From: Symsagittifera roscoffensis
Lineage: Eukaryota; Xenacoelomorpha; Acoela; Convolutidae
Assembly (NCBI RefSeq): GCF_963678635.1
Contig: NC_087066.1
Coordinates: 48,085,129-48,149,128, forward strand
Direction of reading: 5' to 3'
DNA length: 64,000 nucleotides
Each line of letters opens with the position of its first letter. Positions within the stretch are counted from its first letter, which is position 1. A program made the position numbers and the translations under genes. Under the pieces are notes generated by a model. That model did not search any database, was not told the DNA's origin, and was given only the letters and a program-made list of their open reading frames with translations. Below are positions 31,954 through 44,290 of the stretch, one piece after another.

Positions 31954-33377
31954 CGCATCATAGATGAGATTGATTAAACATGCGCATCCTCTAAGGAGCT
32001 TTTGCCTTTACTGGTCATGGACTCCTTTTTTCTACTATTTGACGATATCCACTTGTTGCTGAACAAACCATGAACTCAAATCCATGGCTACATTTTTTTT
32101 TCAAAAAACTTTCTTTTTGTATCATTTTAATTATTTTGAATAGTCAAGAGTTCTTATTTTTGAAATGCTAAACACGTTTTTGATTCTCAAAAATGTATTT
32201 TTTTCTTATTTTGCTATCTGAAAAAAAAAACATTATTAAATTTTTTGTTATTGAGAAATCAGAAGACCCTCGTATTATTTCTCCGTCAAATTTCAAACTT
32301 CACTTTGCAAGAGACAGTAANNNNNNNNNNNNNNNNNNNNNNNNNNNNNNNNNNNNNNNNNNNNNNNNNNNNNNNNNNNNNNNNNNNNNNNNNNNNNNNN
32401 NNNNNNNNNNNNNNNNNNNNNNNNNNNNNNNNNNNNNNNNNNNNNNNNNNNNNNNNNNNNNNNNNNNNNNNNNNNNNNNNNNNNNNNNNNNNNNNNNNNN
32501 NNNNNNNNNNNNNNNNNNNNCCCTTGGTCGAATCGATCGAAACATTGCCAATTTTGGTCGAGAACCTTGAAACAAAGCACGTTTGAGTCAAAACAGCTCA
32601 GTTTACATTTTATTTCCTCGAGTTTGGTAAAAACGTAGTCAATTTGGATCAGTTTGGCCACAATATGTTTGAGTCGAACACAAACCAACATATTATTTCG
32701 TTTAGTTGATTCATTCGTTTTAATTAAAACATTGTCCAGTCGGCCAAGAGAAGATTTTTGGTCGAATCCTCAAAACATAGTCGAATTCCTCAACCGGGTC
32801 GGCGAAACACTCAAATGTTGGGACCTTCCTTATCCTTAACCATTGCACAAAAACATAGATAAAGCTTAATTATTGTAATTTTAGCACAAGTGAAGAGCAT
32901 TACAACTTTGACAAAAACGTGAAACGTGTGACTCTACGAATACAGTCAGCGAGTGTGACAAAGAGACGCATCTACTTCAGTTTCAAGATCAAGAGCAACA
33001 CGAAAGATGTCCCGTATTTTGTGGAGCCTTTCTTTTCCACACGGAGAGAGATGTTAATTCATAACTCGCAAATAGTTCACAGAGTTTTTTTTAGTTCGAG
33101 TAAAGCGAAGCTGCCATGATTTGAACGTTTTGTTTCGTACTATGATCTCATCTCCAAGACGTGTTAGCCACACTGTAGTGGTTGTTTGTTAGAGTTCTGT
33201 GCTTATCCAGAGCCCTGGCTGCCACAGGCAACTGACCTCTCCAGTCTACACCTGGCTCGTCCTTCAGAGTTTGCTGGAACCAAAGAAAAGATGAACTTTT
33301 TTCAATTCTTCTATATTTATATTGGTCTGAAAATTCATCTCTATTTACTATATTGGACTATAAGTTAGGTCGTCTAT
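31954..33377. other. Intergenic DNA with assembly gap, no supported gene
   Basis: Bases 32321-32520 are N. Reading frames crossing the gap are artefacts. The + strand frame 32919-33119 (TLRIQSASVTKRRIYFSFKI) and the GC-richer patch 33186-33290 (ending near FAGTKE) could be exon fragments but show no known domain or clear splice pairing. Confidence 0.4.
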
Positions 33378-33379
33378 CA

Positions 33380-33492
33380 ATTCGATATATACATACATGC
33401 ACACATATATACATAAATATACATACATATACATACATATACATACATATATACAAATCATACATATACATACATATATATACATATACATC
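33380..33492. repeat. (TACATA)n microsatellite
   Basis: An imperfect TACATA/TATACA repeat of about 110 bp. ORFs made of Ile, Tyr, Thr and His across it are repeat artefacts. Confidence 0.9.
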
Positions 33493-33679
33493 ATTTCAAT
33501 ATTTGAACTCCAATGTCAATCCTCTCTTTTTTAGGTTTCAAAGAAGCTAGAATTGGAACTATTGATAAATTGAACACAACTTACCGCGTGTCGCAACGGT
33601 GGAAGTGAATTTTCTGAAACAAAAACATCAGCAACAATAGAGAAAATGCGGCATCAAAGAAACAAAGTTGGTATATATA

Positions 33680-34398
33680 CAGTCACGGAACATAGAAGTG
33701 CAACTTTTAGTTTTCGAGCGAGAAACTGAACGAAAATTTTGTCACGTTTGTGCCGTTTTCTCTAGACCTAATAAAGATTCATGGATCAAAGTTTGACATA
33801 TGATAGGTGAAACGTTTTGTCAGACAACAACCGGATCGTTTGGTCATTTAATTAGAGGGCGATAGAAAAGTGTTCTTAGTGCTAAAAATGCCTCGTAACC
33901 AGCACAAGCAGAATGAAATCTTGGACCTAAATGTTTTCGTTGGTAAGCTAAGGATATCAGTTGGGCCCTCGTGTAGTTAATACTTTAAACAAAAAGGATT
34001 TAAGGATTTAGTTAAGTTTTTAGACACAAGTTGACTGAAAGTTTGGCAATTTATACGATAACATGCACAAAATCGGAGTTACTTTTTGTTTCCTAGCTGA
34101 GTCGTTTTTTGTATTTCTTTTAGTTAAGGAAAAACTTGTTTAAGGGGCCTAGATAAGATCCTTAGCTGTCCAACGAACACTTTTAGATCCAAAATATCAA
34201 ATAGCTTGTGCTGTTTAAGGAAAATGTTTAGCACTAAAAACTTTTTTCTGTCGCCCTCTGATTGATTAGCCAAACGACGCCTTAAAATCCTTTTATGCGG
34301 TTTTTTATTAGTTGTAGCGAAAAGGGCACAACTTAAAAATTTTTTGTTCTTTTTCTTGCTTGAAAACTACAAGTTGCAACATCTATGTCCCGTGACTG
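33680..34398. mobile_element. Fold-back mariner-like MITE with about 210-bp arms
   Basis: The left end CAGTCACGGAACATAGAAGT and right end (reverse complement CAGTCACGGGACATAGATGT) are flanked by TA (33678-33679 and 34399-34400). Imperfect complementarity extends inward: GTTTTCGAGCGAGAAA against GTTTTCAAGCAAGAAA, and AGAGGGCGATAGAAAAGTGT against AGAGGGCGACAGAAAAAAGT. Arms are roughly 210 bp. An internal ATGCCTCGTAACCAGCAC near 33889 might be a relic transposase start; no long ORF follows. Confidence 0.75.
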
Positions 34399-34400
34399 TA

Positions 34401-36721
34401 GTCTGCAAATATTGTCATCAAAATTCTACAACTTTTATAGAACTTTTTGTGTGCATGAACTTTTTGTGAAAAAATTTCTTTGCCATGACAAATGGTATGC
34501 AATGGGGTGAAATTATGAGAAAACTTAGAAATTGACTAAGTGGATCCAATGTGGTTCGATGTGACCGTAACACGACAACTCGCAAGAAGAGATAAATCGC
34601 AAAAAAACGACAACTCGTATAAATTAGCAATTACAGCAGCTCGCAAAACGCGGTATCTTGCAAAAATTTTGTGAAATAATACCTTTACTACCCTTAAAGT
34701 AAGACCAGTATTTCCCCTCTAAATATCAGTTAATTTTATAATTGATTCAACACAATTATTGGGAAAAAGTTTAAATCTTCTTGTTCGCTTAACACCGAAA
34801 ATTGAGTCCAGAACCTTGATTGCAATAGTTGTGAAAGATTTCATCACTGTAATGATTTCCCCGATGTGGTGAATGATTTCAATAATTTTAGTTTTTCAAA
34901 ATTAAAGAAAACCCAAATTAATCATAGAAAACCAGTTGAATTTTACGTTTATTTTGCCGTGATTGTTTTAAAATAATACGCTTTACAATTTCAAGCCGCT
35001 AACTAGTCGGTATATTATGTAGAGGTTTTTTCCTAATATTTTTTCAGCACGCTAAAAGAATCACATGTCATATATATTTTCGCAAACGTTTGGAAGGCTC
35101 AGAGAATTTTTTTTTAGAAATCAAACAATTTCTGCGTACAAACTCTATATCTATGAGTCTGATAAAATTGGGTTTAGATCTGGTGATAATCAACAATCGG
35201 AGTGAATACGTTTTTGTTCCGACTTTAGATACGAAAGTAACGGAGTATTTGTGCTCGGGGTGGGTTTTTTTTCCTCAGACAAATTTCGGCTCTTTAACTA
35301 GCCATTTTTGGCGGAATTTTTTTTATATCATTCGAAAGGTATTTTTGTCCTGAGCTCAAATTTGAAAAGACATTTTACCTCTGATCTTTTTTTGCAAAGT
35401 TATGGAGGTTTAAAGATTGCCATTTTGGCCAATTCTGGACAATTACGCGCGATATATTTTATTTCGCGCTATTAACGCGTAAGCGGAGAGTTAATCCGTC
35501 TTAGAAATCGCTCCAAAATGGTTGAAAGAAGCTAATTTACCATAATTGATTTGTGTTACAAGGAGCGGAATCTATCCTTTTGTACTTTATTTGGCGTGTG
35601 GGGGGATGATTTTCATAAAAAATTTCAAATTTTAGAAGAAAAAAAACATTTTCATTTTGTTTTATTACATTTAACTTTTTAATGTTATTACTGCTCCATA
35701 AACCTTAAAAGGCAGTCGGAACATACATGGCTACGCCCTGATACGAGCAGTCTTGTTTAATTTTGAAAATCGAATAGTAAAAGTCTGAAGAGCTAACTAA
35801 GGCTATCTTTTTCAACCACCCTCGTTTTCAAAGCTAGAAAATTTGTTGCCCATTTGTTTCATTTGATAAAAGCTTATATAATTTTAAATCAATCGGATAA
35901 AGTTTACCATTTTTTTCACTCCTAGTAAACCATCGTATTTGGTAAACGAACCAGAAAATTTTCAAAAGGACCATGAACTAATTTGTCTAAAAAAGACTAA
36001 TTTGCCCGTTCTTTGGATTATACTTGTGCCTTAAGAAACATTTCAGATTAGGTCGATCAAAAATGAATGTCGTAAAATAGTGTCAGGAGAGAGGGGGTTA
36101 GTCAGCCAGGTTGTATAATCCTGTAGCTTAAAACTGAACTACATAGAGAAGATTTTAGAATTTGTTTTCTGAAAATAATTACTAGGACATGGTTGGCAAA
36201 ACTTGAGAGAAGTCCCACAAATCGTGTTGAGTGCTTTAGAGTATGGTTTGTTTCTGTGCGAGCTAGTGTAATATGGTTTGGTGTAACTCCTCCAACTTGG
36301 GACCGAATAACTTTGAGCTGCATGGAAAATTATAACTCCAAATTTAGTTTGGTTTATATTTAGAGCATTCATAAGCCGTGGGTTACAATGACATTGAGAT
36401 GCAAAAAAAAAGCTTTTGAAAATTCAGGTTGAAACTTTTCAAAAATAACCAAGAATAGCCGGCTGTTATTCAAAAGTAGCACAGAAGGTTCGGCAATAAT
36501 TTTTACAAAAAAGCTGGATAAAATATTTGAATGCTTTCTTGATTCTAAAATAATACTCACTTTGTAAAAGATTGTTCTCTAAAATTAAGAGTTTATATTC
36601 AATTTTGACCTATATTGTTTAGTGACTCTTTTGTGATTATACGTCTGAAAGACGATGTAATCATGATTGACCGACCTTAAGGCAAAAAGAGACAAAATTT
36701 CAGTCACAAAGAAGTTGATTG
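34401..36721. other. AT-rich intergenic DNA, no recognised gene
   Basis: Only short ORFs without motifs (for example 35090-35353 + and 36102-36372 -). A small hairpin surrounds CGTCTGAAAGACG near 36642. Confidence 0.4.
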
Positions 36722-39656
36722 TTAAAACTCATTTACTTTCTTAGTTCGGACATTAAGTAATTTGTTAATTACACCTGCAGATATTAATGAACCTTTCTCA
36801 CCTGGCGGTGCTGCCTGCACATTTAGATTAGCGGCCAAATAGTTCGAGAACCTCTCCTGTTCCTTAACCATGTTCTCCATCTCCCGTCTTGCAATCTCCG
36901 CTCTACTCACCCCATTGGCACTCGGAACCCGATGAGTCATACTCGCCCCTACTCCCCCGTCTCCTCGCGGGGAGTTGAAATACAGGGCTCCTTCGGGGGA
37001 ACTGCCTTGAGTTCCAGCTGAAGACTGCCTGAAGATCTGCTTGTTGAATTGACGGTCTTCGAATATCTTCACTGTCGGGTTTTCAAACTCGCCTAAAAAT
37101 AAAGAGGGCAGACATTTTTAAAAGCAGGGCAGACATTTTTAAAAGCAGAGCAGACATTTTTAAAAGCAAAGGAGTATGTTCAAAGAGGGCTCAGATTAAA
37201 AAAATTGGTCGACCTAAGGAAATTTAATCAAATTTTTGCCCACTGCTTTTGTCAAATCTAGAGCAATCAAATTAAGTGGTATAAATGAAAATGGTTTAAA
37301 ACCTGAACAAAATATGAACTTTTTGCACATTCAAGCAATATTTGTGAACTTTTTGTTCCGGGAAGATTTTTGTACTCGGGTGTTTTAGTTTTTTATTTTT
37401 GTTTCGTTTTTCACGCAAAATCAGGTACCACAAACACTTATCGGAATGCGAAGAGTGATAAATTATATGAAAGCCCTTTCAGTCGTTATTCGAACCACAT
37501 AGTTTTTTTAAGTAGTCCAAGTGTTTCAAAATTTAAGTTTTATTTCGAGCGAGTAAGGCGAGCAAACAGACTTATCGTAAAAAGATAAGCGGTATGACTC
37601 AGGGGCAGATTTAGGGGGGGGGGGGGCGGACGCCCCCCCTCCTCAGGGATTCGACCCCCTGCCGACCCAAAGGGTCCCCCCTTTGATACTTTTTCAGAAA
37701 TCCATTTTTGGCCGACGAACCCTAAAATTTTTCTGAAGGGGCCTTTGGCCCCAATATATACTAACGTTGAGGGGGAGCGCGCCCCAAAAAAAACGCTTTT
37801 TTTTGTCAAAATTTTTCAAAAAGTGCCCAAAAACGGCCTTTTTGACGGTTTTTTCAAAAGTTTACCTGCGGCGCAGAAAATTTAGCCAAAAAAGGGCAAA
37901 ACAGCGCTTAGGCAGAGCTCGAAAAATCAATTTGGTCGACCTAAAAAAAAAAGGTCATTATTCGAACCACATAGTTTTTTTAAGTAGTCCAAGTGTTTTA
38001 AAATTTAAGTTTTATTTCGAGCGAGTAAGGCGAGCAAACAGACTTATCGTAAAAAGATAAGCGGTATGACTCAGGGGCGGATTTAGGGGGGGGGGGCGGA
38101 CGCCCCCCCTCCTCAGGGATTCGACCCCCTGCCGACCCAAAGGGTCCCCCCTTTGATACTTTTTCAGAAATCCATTTTTGGCCGACCGACCCTAAAATTT
38201 TTCTAAAGGGGCCTTCGGCCCCAATATATACTAACTTTGAGGGGGAGCGCGCCCCAAAAAAAACGCGATTTTTTTTGTCAAAATTTTTCAAAAAGTGCCC
38301 AAAAACGGCCTTTTTGACGGTTTTTTCAAAAATTTACCTGCGGCGCAGAAAATTTAGCCAAAAAGGGGCAAAACAGCGCTTAGGCAAAGCTCGAAAAATC
38401 AATTTGGTCGACCTAAAAAAAAAAAGGTCGTCAAAATTTTCCAATGTTTTTTGAAAATCCGCCTCCGCCCCCTCGAGAAAATCCTAGATCCGCCCCTGGT
38501 ATGACTCATAATCAAGACCTAAAAGATCAAAATTTCTTGAGTTTTTCTGTGCCATCTGGGGATAAAAATTTCCAAAATTCAAAAAGTTTCTGCAAAAACT
38601 TGAGAATGTTTTTGAAGTTTGTATGATTTTTTTTGTTTTTCTAGTCATTTTTCATTGAAGACTGTTGCCCAGTTAGCCTAACTCACTATGATTGTCGAAT
38701 ATGCCTAAATTTTAGGCTTGTGTTCTCACAACGAACAAAAAATCACTTTCATTTCAAAAAAAAAATTTTTAGTTCGAATAACAGTAGCAAAGAAAATCAT
38801 CTATATACATTTTGGAAGAATGATAGCCGTTTAATGTGCAAGTAGCACAGAATGTTCCGACCAGTCTTAAAAAAATACAACAAAAATTAGTGTTAAAAAA
38901 TATTGTCCTTTTTTCGGCATGGCGTGACAACGACACGTCTTAAAAAATAGGGCGTGGTTCCGACCAGTCTTAAGAAATTAGTGTCATTTTTTCGGCTTGG
39001 CGTGAATCTGAGCGAAAAAGTAGAACTTGAACATTTTGTCAGTCATTGTAAAGTATGCAAAATGGAAAAAAAATTACAAGAAATACAAAAAACAGTAAAA
39101 AAAAACATTTTTTAAATAATTTTTCAAAGTTTTCCCAGAATTTTTTGAAATTTTTGATTTTTAAAATGAAGCTTAAAACTACAAAAACTAAATTCATTTG
39201 AGTAAACTTAATTTTCAAGACTGAAATTACGAATCACGACTGAAAGGACTTTAATATGTTATATCACTCAATCCAGTCCGATGATGATTTGTTTCAGCTG
39301 ATTTTGCGTGGAAAACAAAAAGAAAAAAACTAAAACACACTCGAATACAAAGCTCCTCCCCATTTTCAATGGTCGCAACAATAAAGCAAACTCCGGGTGG
39401 ACTTACGTTTGGTAAGCCACGTAGTATTTCTGCAGTGCTCGTAGGGCAGCTTTCCCAACTGGTGGTCCATCTCAATCCGCCTCAGAGAGGGCAGTCTGGG
39501 GTTGTACATGTGTCCGTCCATCTTCACCCCCGTGATCCTCTTCAGGGGCATGATGTCCATAGTGTGTGACCTCTGTAGTTGTAAGGGGTCAGGACGAGCC
39601 AGAGGGGGGTTGTTGAACTTGGTCTCCAGGTAAGGATTAGTTGAAAGGGCCGCCAT
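36722..39656 (-). CDS. Unknown two-exon host gene, 206 residues
   Basis: Exon 1 (39656-39407) starts at ATG (MAALSTNPYLETKFNNPPLA) and ends at donor C|GTAAGT, phase 1. Exon 2 (37092-36722) starts after the pyrimidine-rich acceptor TTTATTTTTAG and ends at TAA. The joined coding length is 621 bases with agreeing phases. GC content is clearly above the surroundings, supporting a real gene. Exon 1 contains MPLKRITGVKMDGHMYNPRL and LGKLPYEHCRN. Exon 2 has a Gly/Ser/Pro-rich centre (GDGGVGASMTHRVPSANG), then a charged helix (AEIARREMENMVKEQERFSN) and a basic end (LLNVRTKKVNEF). There is no signal peptide or membrane segment. I do not recognise the family. The 2.3-kb intron is filled with repeats, including two hAT MITE copies. 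Confidence 0.6.
37108..37170. repeat. Three tandem 21-22-bp repeats beside a splice acceptor
   Basis: GGCAGACATTTTTAAAAGCA recurs three times with small changes, just intronic to the acceptor of exon 2 of the unknown gene. Confidence 0.85.
37365..37515 (+). repeat. Interspersed repeat, copy 1 (inverted partner near 39.3 kb)
   Basis: It contains ACTCGGGTGTTTTAGTTTTT, CACGCAAAATCAG and CCCTTTCAGTCG. The reverse complement of 39205-39360 carries the same words in the same order, and a third, more diverged copy is at about 59560-59745. The unit is AT-rich and of unknown class. Confidence 0.6.
37484..38427. repeat. Tandem duplication of 472 bp containing a hAT MITE
   Basis: ATTCGAACCACATAG, the following flank, the eight bases GTATGACT and the MITE body repeat with a 472-bp offset (for example CAGGGGC at 37600 and 38072). 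The first copy is cut at AAGGTC where the second begins. The duplication includes pre-insertion flank, so it arose after the MITE inserted. Confidence 0.9.
38072..38498. mobile_element. Complete hAT-type MITE with 8-bp target duplication
   Basis: Terminal inverted repeats CAGGGGCGGATTTAGG and (right, reverse complement) CAGGGGCGGATCTAGG. GTATGACT flanks both sides (38064-38071 and 38499-38506), the 8-bp duplication typical of hAT. The body has CAGGGATTCGACCCCCTGCC near the left and AATCAATTTGGTCGACCT near the right. The partial copy at 37600-37955 has the same left end and target sequence. Confidence 0.9.
39205..39360 (-). repeat. Interspersed repeat, copy 2, inverted relative to 37.4 kb
   Basis: Reverse-complement counterpart of 37365-37515. 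Together they bracket about 1.9 kb within the intron of the unknown gene. Confidence 0.6.
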
Positions 39657-39847
39657 TGTTCTTGAGCTGCTAGATTACTAGAAAAAATATATATTGGAAG
39701 ACACTTTGAAATTTTTTGTTTTCTTTATAAGCAAAATATCTGCTCGCTTTGCTTTTTTCTCATAAAAAATCTTCTAAGCAATACGCTTTTTGAGATGAAG
39801 AAAATTTTTGTTTTTTGAACTAGTTAAAGTAACATTTAATGCAGACC

Positions 39848-40045
39848 AGAAGCGGATTCAGGGGGGGGGGGACGCTTCCACTCAGGGATTCGACCCCAGA
39901 CTATCTAAAGGGTTCCCCCTTTGGTACTATTTTAGGACCTCCATTTTGGGCTGCTGACCCTAAAACTTTTCTAAAGCCAATATATACTATTTTTGATTGG
40001 GGAGCGCACGCCAAAAAACACGATTCTACTTTTTTGTTAAAAATT
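39848..40045. mobile_element. Truncated hAT-type MITE
   Basis: AAGCGGATTCAGGGGGG, CTCAGGGATTCGACCCC and AAGGGTTCCCCCTTTG match the left two thirds of the 38072 element. The right end is missing. Confidence 0.8.
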
Positions 40046-40049
40046 TAGT

Positions 40050-41635
40050 TCAGTTTTTCCGGGTAGGTTTCTTGATATTGTTTGACCATCTATGTAAATT
40101 TGGTGTCGCCATTTATCTGTCTGGATCAAAGTCAATTGAAAACAAAACGATGTAAAAATAATCTATCAATATCGTCTGCATGACTTTAAATCTAACTTAC
40201 CTCTCTTTAATCTCGTCTAGCCGCCACACTTATTTATAAAAAAATTGGTCCTACAAATGGTACATATGCATATCAACTTACTCAAAATTGGTAATCAAAG
40301 TTTTCGTAGACACTTTACAGCTATTTAGAGCTGCTTTTGTAGTTTTCAGCAATAAAACAATACAAAAGTACAGCATTTTAAAACTATGAGAACGAATCTT
40401 TAAGTAATTTTACTTTAGCTAGACATTTTTGTTCAACCGAGCAGTCATCGAGAGAAATAAAGGGCTTTTGAATTCAAGACTTTATGAAAAAAATGCCAAA
40501 ACACATAAATTCGGATTAACTCCGCTCGATTTGAGCTCTTACAAAGAATTTGTGATATCACCAGTTTTCTATACTAAAAACGACAAAGCTGTTTATGTAA
40601 AACTTTATGCTTGTTTCAAAATTTTTAGGCTACGAACGTACCTTAAAAATGAAACAATTTGTTCAAAAAGTGGATTCTTGGAAAATTTTGCGTAAACTTT
40701 CACCTATACTTTTCAGCGCCAAAAAATTGTTTCATTTTTGAAGTTTTTAAAAGTTTCGAAAACAATAAAATTTTGCCTTCGTAAGACAGACCATTGACAA
40801 ACTAGCGTCTTTTAGCTTTATGCGAGATCTCGGAGCACTGTTGAGATTGGCAAAAAATTTTCTGAAATTTTCGAAATAATTTGATGTGCCGCCACGTTTT
40901 ATTCAGGGCCGTATATGTTACTGTGGCTAGAATAACTGCAAATTGTAGAATTGGTTTTAGGATCGACATTTGTATCAGTTTTACCTGTTAAAAATGGAGG
41001 CTCGACTGCTAATGTAAACAAACAAAGCCAAATGTCTGTTTCAAATTTTTTTGATATCCCATATGTAGAATGGGAACATCAAATACAGTTTATAAATTAA
41101 TCATCAGTCGATCAAATACAGGTGGAATATATAAAACAGCTATAAATTGATTTTTAAATATGAATCTGTTTTGTGCAATCGAGACCAATTGACGACTGTG
41201 TGGTTGTAAAAAAAAACTGTAATCTAATTTAATGTGAAAATGTATAATGCCAACATCACCTTGGTTTTTACTGAAGGACTATTTTAAGCTGGTTTTATTG
41301 GTATTATTGTATAACTGTGTCTAGCCGACTGGGTTCAAACAAAGAAAGGGGAAAATATTTCCCTAGCTGATCGCGTCCCCGCCTTTGAACCAATTGTTTT
41401 AAAAAGCAGATTGATTGCAGGTTGTTTACAAAAGGCCACAAAAGGTTAAGCAGCGCACACAATCAATAATGAATCGAAATGTGAAGGGTAGCAATTGGTT
41501 TTTTTTTTTCCAATTTAGAGATTTTTGAACAGCACGTTCTGCACACAATTTTGCATTTTGCAGTTCAATCATGCAAAGTGTCTCACACGCATAAGCCTCC
41601 CCTCCCTCTCGTCTCCTCCTCCTATTTTTTATTGA
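40050..41635. other. AT-rich DNA without supported genes
   Basis: Small ORFs at 40429-40695 (+) and 41426-41710 (-) have no motifs. An 18-bp tandem repeat (TTGACATACCGACATA type) sits at about 41632-41682. Confidence 0.4.
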
Positions 41636-41903
41636 CATACCGACATATTGACATACCGACATATTGACATACTGACATATCAAGAGCCACAAAGCAAGGA
41701 CGTCGAACAATCATATTAGGCAGCAACAACACGGGGCCAGGTCGAAATCCACTATTTGTGTCTAAACATCCAAAGTCGCCCGCTGTCGTCGCCCAAAGGA
41801 GAGATCATAGCCTGAACATGGTTTTCTGGCAAGATCAATCTATAAAGATGGTCAAATGGGCGCAATAGTGTCTATGGAAGTCACGATAACTTCGAAGCAA
41901 GTC

Positions 41904-42352
41904 CAGGGGCAAATCTAGCATTTCTCGAGAGGGGAGTTTCAAAAAAAATTCGAAACCTTTTTTTCAGGTTGAATAAACTGATTTTCCGAGCTCTCCCAAA
42001 GCACTAAAAAGACCCTGTTTTGGTCAGATTTTCTGCGCCGCAGGCAAAATTTAAAAAAAGGCCATAAAAAAGCGTTTTTAGGCACTTTTTTGAAAACTTT
42101 GACCAAAAAATCGCGTTTTTGAAAACTTTGACCAAAAAATTTCAAAAAAAGGCCAAAAAAAGCGTTTTTGGGCCCTTTGTTGAAAACTTTGACCAAAAGA
42201 TCCCCCTTCAAAATTAATATATAATGGCGCCTTTAGAAAAGTTTTAGGGTCCGTCAGCCAAAAACAGTTATCTCAAAATAGTACGAAGTGGGACCCTTTG
42301 GGTCGGCAGGTGGTCGAATACCTGAGGGGGGAGGGGCCTAAATCTGCCCCTG
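41904..42352. mobile_element. hAT-type MITE in the opposite orientation
   Basis: It begins CAGGGGCAAATCTAGC and ends CCTAAATCTGCCCCTG. Target duplications are AGCAAGTC (41896-41903) and AGCAAATC (42353-42360), 7 of 8 matching. The body is the reverse complement of the 38072 family, with an internal duplication around GAAAACTTTGACCAAAA. Confidence 0.85.
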
Positions 42353-42384
42353 AGCAAATCGAAGAATGAGTTCTCATGTAAATC

Positions 42385-42645
42385 AACGGGGGGCTTATGT
42401 TTTTTCTTCGTCAGGGATTCGATCCCCTGCCGATCCAAAGGGTCCCCTTCGCACTATTTTGAGATATCCACTTTTGGTGACGAAACCTAAAAAATTTCCA
42501 AAGGCGCCTTCGGCGCCAATATAAATTTTAATTCTGAGAGGGGAGTGCGCGCCGAAAACAACGCACTTTTGGTCAAAAATGTTCAAAAAAAGCCTAAAAA
42601 CGGCCATTTTCTCTAAAATTTTGCCAGCGGCGCAATTTCCGATAC
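42385..42645. mobile_element. Truncated hAT-type MITE
   Basis: CGTCAGGGATTCGATCCCCT, CAAAGGGTCCCC and GGCGCCTTCGGCGCC identify it as the same family. Both ends are degraded. Confidence 0.75.
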
Positions 42646-44290
42646 CCAATTTGGATGCCACACCTTCCACCAATTTCATTTTTTATGATTTGACTTGTTG
42701 TTTCTTCTTTACAAGAGCTTTTTGCGATGAGACAATTTCTGAAATTGGGCTATTTTGTGTCAGAGCTTTAGTTGCGGTTATTCGTATTTTCCGACGGTGA
42801 TAACGTAACTTATTTAAAGGATTTAAGTAATGGTTCCTGGAACTTAATAAATAAAATGAGCTTCAAGGTTAATTCAGTCTTAGAACAAACTTTTTCAGAT
42901 CAGATCGTATAGACAACTAAAATTTGTCTTATCGAACATAGTTTGGCCAACCACCAGACAACATCAAACGGACATTGACCTTTTGTATCAGCAATGACAT
43001 TTAGCGTGAAAACGAGATCTATCTTAACCCATAACGATGGCACTACCACGTAACCCCTTGAGCAAATTGATTTGTAAATACTTTTCGAAAAACTTTAAAA
43101 TTCAAATTTTTCTTGATATTCAGTTTTTTTTTGGTTTTGATATGTCTATATTTAGACATTTTCTTCAATTTTGTTTCTAAAATCACCTGCAATCGACTCC
43201 GCTGTGATCTCGCCTTGCGATGATTTTGCTTTTAGCTCGCCCTCATCTCGTTTGTGTTGTTTTCGAATCAACACACCGCTCCATTTTGCTTTGCAATTTG
43301 TGACCCCTCCTTCGATTATTCTCGCCTTCCTCACTCTATTGCTCGAACGCACTGATAAGTCTAAGAATTTCCAAGTCACACTTCTGGCATCTTTCTGAGT
43401 TGGTGGCAGTATTTGCTCCTGTTGACTCGTTACACGTCATGATAATGGCCCTGGCATGTCCTCAGCTTGAAATAAAGCCTCCAATCCCGACTCTACGTCC
43501 GTGGGATCTGGCATTGCGACCCCTGTTATCCAGGCTCCCCCTGTCCGAAATGTTCTCTTGCACCTGTTGCAATCTCTCCAGGCCGCTTTTACCAGCTTGC
43601 TTTCCCTATTTTTTGCCGTGCCCTCAAGCTCACAGCGAATTTAAAAGGTGGGGTCTTCTTCAGTGCTGAGGGGGTCCTCGCCAAGTCTGAAATTCGGATT
43701 ACTGTTTCCTTGTTTCCCAGCTCCTAAATCGTTGTTGTCGACTTTGAATTTCCCTTTATCATTACCTCCTGGTGCACCTTCTTGAACATTTTTTTGAGCT
43801 CCTTTTTCGCTCGGATGCTGCGACCCTTTTTCCTTCTAGTCTTAGTTTCTACTCCGGGAACTTTTTTATCATTTGCTCTGTCATCCGCGATAATGCCTCA
43901 AATTCAACTATTGTAATCGTCTCTTTCGACGCTCTATCTCAAAGTCACATGTAAGATCCTCGTCCCTAACTTTCTTGTTGTCCAAGAGAGACGTGTCCTA
44001 AGTCATCTCATCCAAACTGGTAGAAATCAAGACACGAATCCAATCAAATCTAGGTTAAGTTATTATGTTTGATATTGGAGTATTCGGATAGCGGCTTAAA
44101 TGCGCTTGAAATGGTGACGTTTTTTGCTCGTTGCTTAGTGATCCGCAGTTGGTTTATTATCACCTAAATTAAAATTTTCTTTCTTTTTTTGTACATCCTA
44201 ATTTTTCGCTGAGTGTACGAAGTAACCGTTCTATGTTCCTGATGAACGATGGCCATCCACCGGCGATATCAATACTACTATTTCATTATC

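Noticed and set aside
32193-32691. ORFs spanning the run of N
   Set aside because: Artefacts of the assembly gap.
33353-33550. 65-codon ORF of Tyr/Ile/His/Thr repeats
   Set aside because: Translation of the TACATA microsatellite.
40429-40695. 88-codon + ORF
   Set aside because: No family resemblance, no splice sites, low-GC background; most likely chance.
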